DNA of 15,624 nt from Actinomycetota bacterium (GTDB lineage: Bacteria; Actinomycetota; Thermoleophilia; Gaiellales; Gaiellaceae): positions 1 to 15,624 of the forward strand of contig VAXA01000078.1 in the NCBI GenBank assembly GCA_005883365.1, read 5' to 3'. The translations under genes were made by a program, and so were the position numbers. The notes below the pieces were generated by a model. It made no database searches, had not been told where the DNA came from, and was given only the letters and a program-made list of their open reading frames with translations. Shown here piece after piece: positions 1-7,525 of the stretch. Numbering within the stretch: the stretch's first letter is position 1; each line of letters begins with the position of its first letter.

Positions 1-941
1 CGGCGCGTCCAGATCGAGTGCAGCTGCTCGGCGAGCTCGTCGTCGGAGGCGCCGAGGCGGAGCGGCGCGCGCAGGTCGTGGCCGCGCGCGGCAAACAGAC
101 ACGTGTAGAGGCGCCCTTCCGCCGAGAGCCGCGCCCGGGAGCAGCCGCCGCAGAAAGGCTGCGTGACGGACGCGACGACGCCGACCTCACCCGCGCCGTC
201 GAGATAGCGCCAGCGCCGCGCCGTCGCGTCGGGCCGCTCGGCCGCGGCCGGCTCGAGCGGCCAGCGCTCGGAGATGAGCCGGACGATCTCCTCGGCAGTG
301 ACGACGTCCTCGAGCCGCCAGCCGTTCGTCGAGCCGACGTCCATGTATTCGATGAAGCGGAGGACATGGCCGGTGCCGCGGAAGTGCTCCGCGAGCGCGA
401 GGACGTCTCCGTCGTTCGCGCCGCGCTTGACTACGGCATTGACCTTCACGGGCAGCCCGGCCGCCGTGGCTGCGTCGATGCCCTCGAGGACCCGCTGCAC
501 CGGGAAGTCGACGTCGTTCAGGGCGCGGAAGGATTCGTCGTCGAGCGAGTCGAGGCTGACGGTGACGCGGCTCAGGCCTGCGGCCGCGAGCGCCTCCGCC
601 TTTTGTGTGAGGAGCGAGCCGTTCGTCGTCAGCGCGAGCTCGAGCCGGCCGCCTTCCGGCGTCTCGATCGCCGCGAGCAGCTCGATCAGGTGCTCGACGT
701 TCCGGCGAACGAGCGGCTCGCCGCCGGTGATGCGGACGGTGCGGACGCCGAGGCCTGCGAAGACACCGACGACGCGCGCGATCTCCTCGAGCGTGAGCAG
801 CTCTCGCCGCTCGAGGAAGGTGTAGTCGCGACCGAACACCTCCTTCGGCATGCAGTAGACGCAGCGGAAGTTGCACCGGTCGGTGATCGAGACCCTGAGG
901 GTCTCGAGTGGACGCCCGAGGCGATCGAGGAGCGGCTCCAT
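1..941 (-). CDS. moaA: GTP 3',8-cyclase MoaA, partial at the 3' end
   Basis: Radical-SAM enzyme of the first step of molybdenum cofactor synthesis: it rearranges GTP to 3',8-cyclo-GTP, which MoaC turns into cyclic pyranopterin monophosphate in the cytoplasm. About 313 codons are visible from the ATG at 941. The N-terminal 4Fe-4S site is CNFRCVYC (Cys23, Cys27, Cys30), followed by MP as usual in MoaA. The SAM-binding GGEP is at residues 73-76, and a strand with SLDSLDDE follows. The second cluster motif, FCGGC with a later cysteine (Cys264, Cys267, Cys281), is specific to MoaA and binds the GTP-side cluster. The family is usually about 330-340 residues, so only the C-terminal tail, where the double-glycine end would lie, is outside the window. 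The start lies 16 nt after the pepT stop on the same strand, with GAAGG just upstream, so the two genes are probably co-transcribed. No other moa gene is visible. Confidence 0.95.
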   Translation of the reverse strand, partial: MEPLLDRLGRPLETLRVSITDRCNFRCVYCMPKEVFGRDYTFLERRELLTLEEIARVVGVFAGLGVRTVRITGGEPLVRRNVEHLIELLAAIETPEGGRLELALTTNGSLLTQKAEALAAAGLSRVTVSLDSLDDESFRALNDVDFPVQRVLEGIDAATAAGLPVKVNAVVKRGANDGDVLALAEHFRGTGHVLRFIEYMDVGSTNGWRLEDVVTAEEIVRLISERWPLEPAAAERPDATARRWRYLDGAGEVGVVASVTQPFCGGCSRARLSAEGRLYTCLFAARGHDLRAPLRLGASDDELAEQLHSIWTR

Positions 942-957
942 GCCTTCAGTATGCGCG

Positions 958-2214
958 TTAGCGCTCAGTCCACACGCGCGCGAGCTCGACGAGCGTCGCG
1001 GCAGCGAGGCCCATGTCCTCGACGCAGATCCACTCGCGCTCGCTGTGCGCGTCGTGGCCGCCGGTGAAGACGTTCGCTGTCGGCAGTCCCATCTCCGTGA
1101 GCGCGGAGCCGTCGGTGCCGCCTCGGATCGCCGTCTGCTTCGGCTCGAGACCGACGCGGCGGATCGCCTCCTCGAGGTTCGCAACGATCTCCGGATGACG
1201 CTCGAGCGCGTCGCGTGTGTTCCGGTACTGGATGCGGTCCTCGACCTCGATCGAACAGCCCGGTGCGGCCGCCGCGACCTCCTCCCCAAGGGCGCGCAGA
1301 AAGGCGACATGCTCTGCGAGGCGGTTGTTCTCGAAGTCGCGGGCGATGAAGCGCAGCTCGACCTCCGAGGAGTCGCCCTCGACGAGCACCGGATGGACGT
1401 ATCCCTCGCGCCCGTCGGTCGTCTCGGGAGAAAGGCTGTCCTGCGGCAGGCGCGAGACGATCTCGGCGGCGACCTTGATCGCGTTCACGAGCTCGCCCTT
1501 CGCCCACCCGGGATGGATCGAGCGGCCGTGGACGCGCATCCGCACCTGCGCGCCGGAGAACGTCTCCGACTGCAGCTCGCCGGCGGTGGAGCCGTCGACG
1601 GTGTAGGCGATGGCGGCGCCGAAGCTCTCGACCGGGAAGTGGATGACGCCCTGCCCGATCTCCTCGTCCGGATTGAACGCGACCTTGACGACTCCGTGCG
1701 GGATCTCGGGCTGCGAGACGAGGTGGCCGATCGCGGCCATGATCTCCGCCACGCCGGCCTTGTCGTCCGCCCCGAGGAGCGTCGTCCCGTCGGTCGTGAT
1801 CAGCTCGTGCCCGACATGGTTCCCAAGCTCGGGCGACTGCTCCGGGCGGATCGACTGGCCCGAGTCTCCCAGCGGGATCTCGCCGCCGTCGTACCGCACG
1901 CGCTGCGGCGAGACGCCGGCACCGCTCACCTCGCGCGCGGTGTCGACATGGGCGAACAGCGCGATCGCCGGGACATCGTGCTCGACCGTCGCCGGCAGAG
2001 TCGCCGTCACGTAACCGTGCTCGTCGATCGTCGCGTCGTCGAGCCCGGCCTGCTCCAGCTCGTCACGGAGGAGGCGTAGCAGCACGAGCTGCCCGTCGGT
2101 ACTCGGGTAGGTGTCGGAGTCCTCGTCGGACTGCGTGTCGATGCGGACGTAGCGGAGGAAGCGCTCGGCCGCGTCCTCTGCAAGCCGGGCGGCGAGCGTC
2201 GTCTCCGTGGACAC
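958..2214 (-). CDS. pepT: Peptidase T (tripeptide aminopeptidase), M20B family
   Basis: Cytoplasmic two-zinc exopeptidase that removes the N-terminal residue of tripeptides. It has 418 residues, close to the usual ~410. The N-terminus has the PepT-typical FLRYVRIDTQSDE. The metal and catalytic residues of M20 peptidases are visible: HVD at 89-91 (His89 ligand, Asp91), GADDKAG around 148-154 (bridging Asp150), PDEEIG at 182-187 (general base Glu184, ligand Glu185), VDG with Asp207, and GGHDAHSE near the C-terminus with His390. The GTG start at 2214 is supported by a TANNNT box (TACACT, 2226-2221 on the minus strand) exactly six bases upstream, as expected for a leaderless transcript. A Shine-Dalgarno is not seen. 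It is divergent from the membrane protein at 2237 and precedes moaA by 16 nt. Confidence 0.94.
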   Translation of the reverse strand: MSTETTLAARLAEDAAERFLRYVRIDTQSDEDSDTYPSTDGQLVLLRLLRDELEQAGLDDATIDEHGYVTATLPATVEHDVPAIALFAHVDTAREVSGAGVSPQRVRYDGGEIPLGDSGQSIRPEQSPELGNHVGHELITTDGTTLLGADDKAGVAEIMAAIGHLVSQPEIPHGVVKVAFNPDEEIGQGVIHFPVESFGAAIAYTVDGSTAGELQSETFSGAQVRMRVHGRSIHPGWAKGELVNAIKVAAEIVSRLPQDSLSPETTDGREGYVHPVLVEGDSSEVELRFIARDFENNRLAEHVAFLRALGEEVAAAAPGCSIEVEDRIQYRNTRDALERHPEIVANLEEAIRRVGLEPKQTAIRGGTDGSALTEMGLPTANVFTGGHDAHSEREWICVEDMGLAAATLVELARVWTER

Positions 2215-2220
2215 CGCGCG

Positions 2221-2230
2221 AGTGTACGTT
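2221..2230. promoter_or_regulatory. Putative bidirectional -10 region for pepT and the YczE-like gene
   Basis: The ten bases AGTGTACGTT read as TACGTT on the plus strand (2225-2230) and TACACT on the minus strand (2226-2221). Both fit TANNNT and share the central TA. Each ends exactly six bases before a start codon, GTG 2237 (plus) and GTG 2214 (minus). That spacing is what a leaderless actinobacterial transcript needs. No clear -35 was found. The reading is inferred from pattern and position and is strengthened by the same layout at 11276-11285. Confidence 0.5.
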
Positions 2231-2236
2231 CGTGGC

Positions 2237-2839
2237 GTGCGCTTACGTCTCGCTCAGCTGTACGGCGGCCTCGTCCTCTATGGCGTCAGCTCGTCGCTGC
2301 TCGTGCTCGCCGGTCTCGGCCTCGACCCGTGGGACGTATTTCACCAGGGGCTCGCGCGCCACACGTCGCTCGCGATCGGGACGTGGGCGATCCTCGTGGG
2401 CGTCGTCGTCCTGCTGCTCTGGATCCCGCTCCGGCAGCGGCCGGGCATCGGGACGCTGAGCAACGTCGTCCTCGTCGGTGGGACGATGGATCTCGTGCTC
2501 GGGCACGTGCACGCGCCTCACGCGCTGGCCGTGCGCGTCGCCTGCCTCGTGTGCGGCGTGTTCCTGAACGGCGTCGCGACCGGCGCCTACATCGGCGCCG
2601 GGCTCGGGCCCGGGCCACGTGACGGGCTGATGACCGGCTTCGCGGCGCGCGGGCACTCGATCCGCGTCGTCCGCACCGGGATCGAGGTGGTGGTGCTCGC
2701 GACCGGCTGGCTCCTCGGCGGCACCGTTGGCGTCGGCACGGTCCTCTACGCGCTCGCGATCGGCCCGCTGGCGCACGTGTTCGTCCCGCTCTTCGCGCGC
2801 GGTCGGCCGATGCCGGAGCACGCGCTGGAGGCCGTATAG
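2237..2839 (+). CDS. YczE-like integral membrane protein
   Basis: Polytopic inner-membrane protein of about 200 residues that resembles the YczE/YyaS group; members have no firmly established substrate. From GTG 2237 it begins VRLRLAQLYGG, leading straight into the first membrane helix. The family-like motif GLGLDPWDVFHQGL (residues 26-39) is echoed later by AGLGPGPRDGLMTG, so the two halves look like an internal repeat. Roughly five hydrophobic segments are visible. In-frame GTG codons at 2207 and 2222 are alternative starts. The one at 2237 is preferred because it matches the expected N-terminus, avoids overlapping pepT, and follows a TACGTT box by six bases. The stop TAG (2837-2839) overlaps the apparent beginning of the downstream transporter, so the two are probably translated together. 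Confidence 0.8.
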   Translation: MRLRLAQLYGGLVLYGVSSSLLVLAGLGLDPWDVFHQGLARHTSLAIGTWAILVGVVVLLLWIPLRQRPGIGTLSNVVLVGGTMDLVLGHVHAPHALAVRVACLVCGVFLNGVATGAYIGAGLGPGPRDGLMTGFAARGHSIRVVRTGIEVVVLATGWLLGGTVGVGTVLYALAIGPLAHVFVPLFARGRPMPEHALEAV

Positions 2840-2883
2840 CCGCCGTCGGTCTCGCGCTCGCCTCGGCGCTTCTCTTCGGCGCC

Positions 2884-3684
2884 ATGAGCGTGGCGCTGCG
2901 GATGGCGCTCCAGCGGGATCCGGACGTCGCCCTCGCGACGATCGCCACCGCCGCGACCGCGCTCGTGGTTGCGCTGGTCGCCGCGGCCGCCGAGGCCCCG
3001 GCGCGGGGTCTTCACCTCTCGTCGGCGTGGCCCTTCCTCCTCGCGGGCCTCCTCTCGCCGGGCGCGGCCCAGATCCTCGTCACGATCGCGATCCGCGAGT
3101 CGGGCTCGTCTCGCGTCTCGATGGTCTTCGGAACGGCGCCGCTCGTCTCGGTGACGATCGCCCTCATCTTCCTCGGCGAGCCCGCCCGCGCCCCGCTGCT
3201 CGCAGGCGCGGTGCTCGTCGTGGCCGGGGGAGTGGAGCTCGCCCGCGAGCGCGGGCGCCCGGCGCACCTCAGCAGGCTCGGCCTCGTCTACGCGTTCGCG
3301 GGTGCGACGCTCTTCGCGATCCGTGACAACCTCGTGCGCCACCTCGCCGTCGGGAAGACCGCCGTGCCGCCGGCGGTCGCCGCAGCGGCCGCGCTGCTCG
3401 GCGGCACGGCGCTCATCGTCGTCTGGGCGCGAGAGGGTATCGGGCGCCGCTGGCTCCGCTTCCTGCCGGCCGGTCTGCTCTTCGGCGGCTCGTACGTCTC
3501 TCTCTTCGAGGCGTACTACCGCGGCCGGGTAACCGTCGTGGCGCCGCTCGTGGCGATCGAGTCGCTGGCCGGTGTTGCGCTCTCCGTGCTCCTCCTGCGC
3601 GACTCGGAGCTCGTGGGGAAGAGGCTGTTCCTCGGGGCGGCGCTGATCGTCGCCGGCGGCGCGCTCATCGGCACGTTTCGCTGA
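2884..3684 (+). CDS. DMT superfamily transporter, EamA domains (start uncertain; probably begins near 2836)
   Basis: Drug/metabolite-type exporter with two EamA repeats and about nine or ten membrane helices; the substrate cannot be told. ATG 2884 is the first canonical start in frame and gives 266 residues beginning MSVALRMALQ, which removes most of helix 1. The same frame reads upstream without a stop through AAVGLALASALLFGA, a typical EamA first helix. Between the in-frame TGA at 2620-2622 and ATG 2884 there is no ATG, GTG or TTG, only CTG 2707 and ATA 2836. The ATA overlaps the preceding TAG as ATAG and lies four bases after GGAGG (2827-2831). Starting there gives 282 residues, a normal family length. 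The true protein probably starts at 2836, by a rare ATA or because an ATG was lost or misread. The end, LFLGAALIVAGGALIGTFR, is a normal final EamA helix. Confidence 0.85.
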   Translation: MSVALRMALQRDPDVALATIATAATALVVALVAAAAEAPARGLHLSSAWPFLLAGLLSPGAAQILVTIAIRESGSSRVSMVFGTAPLVSVTIALIFLGEPARAPLLAGAVLVVAGGVELARERGRPAHLSRLGLVYAFAGATLFAIRDNLVRHLAVGKTAVPPAVAAAAALLGGTALIVVWAREGIGRRWLRFLPAGLLFGGSYVSLFEAYYRGRVTVVAPLVAIESLAGVALSVLLLRDSELVGKRLFLGAALIVAGGALIGTFR

Positions 3685-3716
3685 GTCCGGTGAAGTGGCG
3701 AGGTGCAAGGCATATC

Positions 3717-3725
3717 TGCTATAAA
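3717..3725 (+). promoter_or_regulatory. Putative dnaK operon promoter, extended -10
   Basis: TGCTATAAA at 3717-3725 matches an extended -10 (TG, one base, TATAAA) in the 80-bp gap between the EamA gene and dnaK. A good -35 is not apparent at 16-18 bp upstream, which is common when the TG extension is present. The expected transcription start would be near 3731-3733, giving a leader of roughly 33 nt that contains the inverted repeat at 3727-3747 and the ribosome binding site. Confidence 0.5.
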
Positions 3726-3726
3726 C

Positions 3727-3747
3727 CGGCTTAGATTTTCTCAACCG
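3727..3747. promoter_or_regulatory. Inverted repeat over the dnaK start site, candidate HspR operator
   Basis: CGGCTTAGA and TCTCAACCG flank TTT. The second arm read in reverse complement is CGGTTGAGA, so 7 of 9 positions pair. The repeat covers the predicted transcription start, a typical repressor position, and hspR is the fifth gene of the operon. It resembles the HAIR half-site (CTTGAGT) only partly and has a 3-bp rather than 7-bp spacer, so the assignment to HspR is an inference. Confidence 0.4.
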
Positions 3748-3749
3748 AG

Positions 3750-3755
3750 AAGGAG
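3750..3755 (+). promoter_or_regulatory. Shine-Dalgarno site of dnaK
   Basis: AAGGAG, with nine bases to the ATG at 3765. It is the clearest ribosome binding site in the window and contrasts with the leaderless-looking starts of the divergent genes. Confidence 0.75.
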
Positions 3756-3764
3756 CAGCACAAC

Positions 3765-5693
3765 ATGGCAAAGACCATCGGCATCGACCGCGGCACGACG
3801 AACTCGTGCATGGCCGTGCTCGAGGGCGGCGAGCCGACCGTCATCCCGAACGCCGAGGGAGGCCGCACGACACCCTCCGTCGTCGCGTTCACGAAGGACG
3901 GCCAGCGGCTCGTGGGCGCCCCCGCGCGGCGGCAGCAGGTCACCAACCCGACCAACACGATCTTCTCGATCAAGCGCTTCATGGGGCGCAAGTTCGACGA
4001 GGTGACGGAGGAGATGACGATCGTCCCGTACGAGGTCGACAAGGGCCCGAACGGGGACGTGCGCGTCACGGCGGAGGGCAAGGAGTACGCCCCGCCGGAG
4101 ATCAGCGCGATGATCCTCCAGAAGCTGAAGCAGGACGCGGAGTCGTACCTCGGCGAGACCGTTACCGACGCCGTCGTCACCGTCCCTGCCTACTTCAACA
4201 ACGCGCAGCGCGAGGCGACGAAGGACGCCGGCAAGATCGCAGGCCTCAACGTCCTGCGCATCATCAACGAGCCGACCGCGGCCTCGCTCGCGTACGGCCT
4301 CGACAAGGAGTCCGACCAGACGATTCTTGTCTTCGACCTCGGCGGTGGCACGTTCGACGTGTCGGTGCTCGAGCTCGGCGAGGGTGTCTTCGAGGTCAAG
4401 TCGACCGCAGGCGACAACCACCTCGGCGGCGACAACTTCGACAAGGCAGTCGTCGACTGGATGGTCGCCGAGTTCAAGAAGGACCAGGGCATCGACCTGG
4501 CGGCCGACCGGATGGCGCTCCAGCGCCTGTACGAGGCGGCCGAGAAGGCGAAGATCGAGCTGTCGTCCACGATGACGACCCAGATCAACCTCCCGTTCGT
4601 CACGGCGACGCCGGAGGGGCCGAAGCACCTCGATCTCCAGCTCACGCGGGCGAAGCTCGAGGAGATCACGGCCGACCTGCTCGAGCGGACGGTCGGTCCG
4701 ACGAAGCAGGCGCTGTCCGACGCAGGTCTCGACTCGTCGAAGATTGACCACGTCGTCCTCGTCGGCGGCATGACCCGCATGCCGGCGGTGCAGGAAAAGG
4801 TCAAGGAGCTGATCGGCAAGGAGCCGCACAAAGGCGTCAACCCCGACGAGGTCGTCGCCGTCGGCGCCGCGCTCCAGGCCGGCGTGCTCAAGGGAGAGGT
4901 CAAGGACATCCTCCTCCTCGACGTCACCCCGCTCTCGCTCGGAATCAAGACGAAGGGCGAGGTGATGACGAAGCTCATCGAGCGGAACACGACGATTCCG
5001 ACGAAGAAGTCGGAGATCTTCACGACCGCGGAGGACAACCAGCCCTCGGTCGAGGTGCACGTCCTCCAGGGCGAGTCGGAGATGGCCGCGTTCAACAAGC
5101 TGCTCGGCGTCTTCCAGCTCGTCGGGATACCGCCGGCGCCGCGCGGCATGCCGCAGATCGAGGTCACCTTCGACATCGACGCGAACGGGATCATCAACGT
5201 CTCGGCCAAGGACCTCGGCACGGGCAACGAGCAGCAGATCCGCATCGAGGGCGGCTCCGGCCTCACCGAGGACGAGGTGCAGGAGATGATCCGCAACGCG
5301 GAGTCGCATGCCGAGGAGGCGCACCGGCTGCGCGAGGCGGCGGACACGAAGAACCTCGCCGAGACGCTCGCGTACCAGACCGAGCGCTCGCTCAAGGAGC
5401 ACCGCGACAAGCTCGAGGAGTCCGAGGCCTCGACGATCGAGGGCCGGGTCATGGAGCTGCGCCAGGCGCTCGAGGGCGACGACATCGGCGAGATCCGCGC
5501 CAAGATGGAGGAGCTCCAGGAGGCCTCGCACAAGCTCGCCGAGGCGGTCTACGCCCAGGCGACCGCACAAGCGCAGGCGTCCGCCGGCGGCAACGGCGAG
5601 GCCGCGCCCGGCAGTGCTGACGAGGCAGGGGGCGACGAGGTCGTCGAGGAGGGCGAGTACGAGGTCGTGGACGAGGAGGCTCCGACTTCGTGA
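3765..5693 (+). CDS. dnaK: Chaperone DnaK (Hsp70)
   Basis: ATP-driven cytoplasmic chaperone that binds exposed hydrophobic peptides and works with DnaJ (ATPase stimulation, substrate delivery) and GrpE (nucleotide exchange). It has 642 residues, normal length. The ATPase domain shows the phosphate-1 loop (residues 5-14), Lys70 in [11 protein letters not shown], the [14 protein letters not shown] segment and the [10 protein letters not shown] loop. The linker [13 protein letters not shown] leads to the substrate-binding beta sandwich ([19 protein letters not shown]), then the helical lid and an acidic tail ending VVDEEAPTS. Oddities: residue 9 is Arg ([10 protein letters not shown]) where Leu is almost always found, and the peptide-binding loop reads IKTKGEV rather than the usual IETKGGV, with Lys395 and Glu399. 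The ATG is preceded by AAGGAG. The stop overlaps the grpE start as GTGA. Confidence 0.98.
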   Translation: MAKTIGIDRGTTNSCMAVLEGGEPTVIPNAEGGRTTPSVVAFTKDGQRLVGAPARRQQVTNPTNTIFSIKRFMGRKFDEVTEEMTIVPYEVDKGPNGDVRVTAEGKEYAPPEISAMILQKLKQDAESYLGETVTDAVVTVPAYFNNAQREATKDAGKIAGLNVLRIINEPTAASLAYGLDKESDQTILVFDLGGGTFDVSVLELGEGVFEVKSTAGDNHLGGDNFDKAVVDWMVAEFKKDQGIDLAADRMALQRLYEAAEKAKIELSSTMTTQINLPFVTATPEGPKHLDLQLTRAKLEEITADLLERTVGPTKQALSDAGLDSSKIDHVVLVGGMTRMPAVQEKVKELIGKEPHKGVNPDEVVAVGAALQAGVLKGEVKDILLLDVTPLSLGIKTKGEVMTKLIERNTTIPTKKSEIFTTAEDNQPSVEVHVLQGESEMAAFNKLLGVFQLVGIPPAPRGMPQIEVTFDIDANGIINVSAKDLGTGNEQQIRIEGGSGLTEDEVQEMIRNAESHAEEAHRLREAADTKNLAETLAYQTERSLKEHRDKLEESEASTIEGRVMELRQALEGDDIGEIRAKMEELQEASHKLAEAVYAQATAQAQASAGGNGEAAPGSADEAGGDEVVEEGEYEVVDEEAPTS

Positions 5694-6181
5694 CGGACGA
5701 GCCTCTTCAGGAGGAAGAGCAGGTCGAGGAGCAGCAGCCGGAACCGGAAGACGACCGGCTGCTGCGACTCGCCGCCGACTTCGAGAACTACAAGAAGCGG
5801 GCGGCGCGTGAGAGGTCCGAATACATCGCGCTGGCAAATGAGCGGCTGATCGCCGAGCTTCTCCCGATCCTCGACGATCTCGAACGCGCGTTGAGCGCTG
5901 CCGAGCAGCATGAGGAGGCGCAGCTCGAGGAGGGCGTGCGGCTCGTGCACCGCTCACTCGCGGGGCTGCTCGAGCGTCACGGCGTGACGCCGATCGGGAC
6001 GGACGGGAAGTTCGACCCGCACGTGCACGAGGCGCTCCTCTCGCAGCCGTCCGAGGCGGAAGAAGGATCCGTGATCGACGTCGTGCAGAAGGGCTACAAG
6101 CTCGGCGAGCGCGTCGTGCGGCCGGCGCGGGTCGTCGTCGCCGCGCCGCCGGCGCAGGAGGCGCCCGAGGGCGATGGCTGA
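5690..6181 (+). CDS. grpE: Nucleotide exchange factor GrpE
   Basis: Dimeric cofactor that opens the DnaK nucleotide cleft to release ADP. It has 163 residues, somewhat shorter than E. coli GrpE (~197) because the acidic N-terminal tail is short. After an acidic, Gln-rich start comes the long-helix segment [20 protein letters not shown] (about residues 21-40), a family hallmark. The four-helix region [13 protein letters not shown] follows, then the C-terminal beta domain with [11 protein letters not shown] and [20 protein letters not shown]. The GTG start at 5690 overlaps the dnaK stop by 4 nt (GTGA), so translation is probably coupled. Its own stop lies inside the start of dnaJ (8-nt overlap). 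Confidence 0.96.
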   Translation: MTDEPLQEEEQVEEQQPEPEDDRLLRLAADFENYKKRAARERSEYIALANERLIAELLPILDDLERALSAAEQHEEAQLEEGVRLVHRSLAGLLERHGVTPIGTDGKFDPHVHEALLSQPSEAEEGSVIDVVQKGYKLGERVVRPARVVVAAPPAQEAPEGDG

Positions 6182-7250
6182 GACGCTCTATGACACTCTC
6201 GGCGTCAAGAAGGGCGCCTCGGCCGACGAGATCAAGAAGGCGTACCGGAAGCTCGCGCGCCAGTACCACCCCGACACGAACCAGGGCGACAAGTCTGCGG
6301 AGGAGCGCTTCAAGCAGGTGCAGACCGCGTACGACGTTCTCTCCGACGCCGAAAAGCGAAAGGCCTACGACCGCTTCGGCTCGACCAACGGACGCGGCGC
6401 GCCCGGCCCCGGCGGGGTCAACGTCGACTTCGGCAACGTCGACTTCGGCGATCTCGGCGACATCTTCGGCGGCCTGTTCGGGAACCTCGGCGGCACCGCG
6501 CGGGGCGGCCGCGGGCGTGCGCGCTCGCAGCCGGTGCGCGGCGCCGACGTCGAGACCGAGGTGCGCCTCTCGTTCGAGGACTCGCTGCGCGGCGCCGAGG
6601 CGAAGGTGCCGGTCGAGCTGACCGTTGCCTGCTCGAAGTGCGGCGGTACCGGAGCGGAGCCCGGCACCTCACCGGTCATCTGTCCGGAGTGCAACGGTCG
6701 CGGGGTCATCTCCGAGTCCCAGGGCCTGTTCGCGCTGTCGCAGCCGTGCCCGCGCTGCCGCGGCAACGGCACGGTGATCGAGCAGCCGTGCTCGAAGTGC
6801 CAAGGCTCGGGTCGCGAGCGCCGGCGGCGCACGTTCACCGTGAAGATCAAGCCGGGCGTCAAGGACGGCACGAAGATCCGGCTCAAGGGAAAGGGCGAGG
6901 CCGGCGAGCACGGCGGCCCGAACGGGGATCTGATCGTCGTCACGCGGGTCGAGCCGTCGCCGCTCTACGAGCGCCGCGGCGACGACCTGATCGTGCAGGT
7001 GCCGGTCTCCTTCCCGACAGCGGCTCTCGGCGGCAAGGTCGAAGTGCCGACGCCGGAAGGGGCCGTCTCGCTCAAGATTCCCGCCGGCTCCGAGGACGGC
7101 AAGCTGCTGCGGATCAAGGGCCGCGGCGCGCCGCGCCTCAAGGGCTCCGGCAAGGGCGACGTGCTCGCCCGCGTGCGCATCGAGGTACCGAAGCGCGTGA
7201 ACAAGAAGGAACGCGAGCTCCTCGAGGAGCTCCAGAAGGCGGTCGGCTGA
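6174..7250 (+). CDS. dnaJ: Chaperone DnaJ (type I Hsp40)
   Basis: J-domain co-chaperone that stimulates DnaK ATP hydrolysis and hands over substrates. It has 358 residues. The J domain occupies about residues 4-70 with the essential HPD at 32-34. A Gly/Phe region follows ([21 protein letters not shown]). All four zinc-binding CXXCXGXG repeats are present, starting at Cys153 (CSKCGGTG), Cys170 (CPECNGRG), Cys192 (CPRCRGNG) and Cys206 (CSKCQGSG). The C-terminal substrate-binding beta domains end at [17 protein letters not shown]. The ATG at 6174 lies eight bases inside grpE. The stop TGA (7248-7250) shares its A with the next start (TGATG), so the next gene is probably translated by re-initiation. 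Confidence 0.98.
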   Translation: MAETLYDTLGVKKGASADEIKKAYRKLARQYHPDTNQGDKSAEERFKQVQTAYDVLSDAEKRKAYDRFGSTNGRGAPGPGGVNVDFGNVDFGDLGDIFGGLFGNLGGTARGGRGRARSQPVRGADVETEVRLSFEDSLRGAEAKVPVELTVACSKCGGTGAEPGTSPVICPECNGRGVISESQGLFALSQPCPRCRGNGTVIEQPCSKCQGSGRERRRRTFTVKIKPGVKDGTKIRLKGKGEAGEHGGPNGDLIVVTRVEPSPLYERRGDDLIVQVPVSFPTAALGGKVEVPTPEGAVSLKIPAGSEDGKLLRIKGRGAPRLKGSGKGDVLARVRIEVPKRVNKKERELLEELQKAVG

Positions 7251-7525
7251 TGGACGACGAGCTTCTCAAGCAGGGGCCCCGCGAGGCACCGGAGCCCGAG
7301 ACGGCGGAGGAACGCTCGAGCCGCACGGGCCTGAAGACCGCGGGCGGCGGCGTCGCCGCGGGCGGGATCGGGCTCGCCAAGGCGGGGATCCTCGGGAAGC
7401 TGTTCCTCTGGCTCTTCGTCTGGAACGGCGTCAGCTCGGCGCTCCGGATCGGCGGCTGGATCGGGATCCTGCTGATTCTTGCGATCGTCGGCGGCGCGAT
7501 CCTGTACCGGCGGAGGCACGCCTGA
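7250..7525 (+). CDS. Uncharacterised 91-aa membrane protein of the dnaK operon
   Basis: I do not recognise this protein. It has 91 residues: an acidic, hydrophilic N-terminus ([20 protein letters not shown]), a Gly-rich stretch (about 33-48), a hydrophobic segment (about 40-59, ending KLFLWLFVW), a short loop (NGVSSALRIGG), a second hydrophobic segment (about 70-86, WIGILLILAIVGGAILY) and a basic tail RRRHA. Two membrane spans with the N-terminus and the basic tail both inside are likely. The start overlaps the dnaJ stop by one base (TGATG), and its stop overlaps the hspR start the same way, so it is part of the operon and probably heat-regulated. This frame codes for a coherent membrane protein and no other frame here makes sense. 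A role in membrane stress or in anchoring chaperones is only a guess. Confidence 0.8.
   Translation: MDDELLKQGPREAPEPETAEERSSRTGLKTAGGGVAAGGIGLAKAGILGKLFLWLFVWNGVSSALRIGGWIGILLILAIVGGAILYRRRHA

Noticed and set aside
18..1067. Plus-strand frame opposite moaA
   Set aside because: The minus strand encodes a clear MoaA with all cluster cysteines; the plus-strand product is an antisense shadow.
3685..3764. CIRCE element or canonical HAIR before dnaK
   Set aside because: Neither TTAGCACTC-N9-GAGTGCTAA nor CTTGAGT-N7-ACTCAAG occurs there; only a weaker, differently spaced inverted repeat is present.
3741..6269. Long minus-strand open frame opposite dnaK and grpE
   Set aside because: It is the mirror of strongly conserved chaperone genes at very high GC. 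The translation is Arg/Leu/Asp-rich low-complexity text with no domain pattern.
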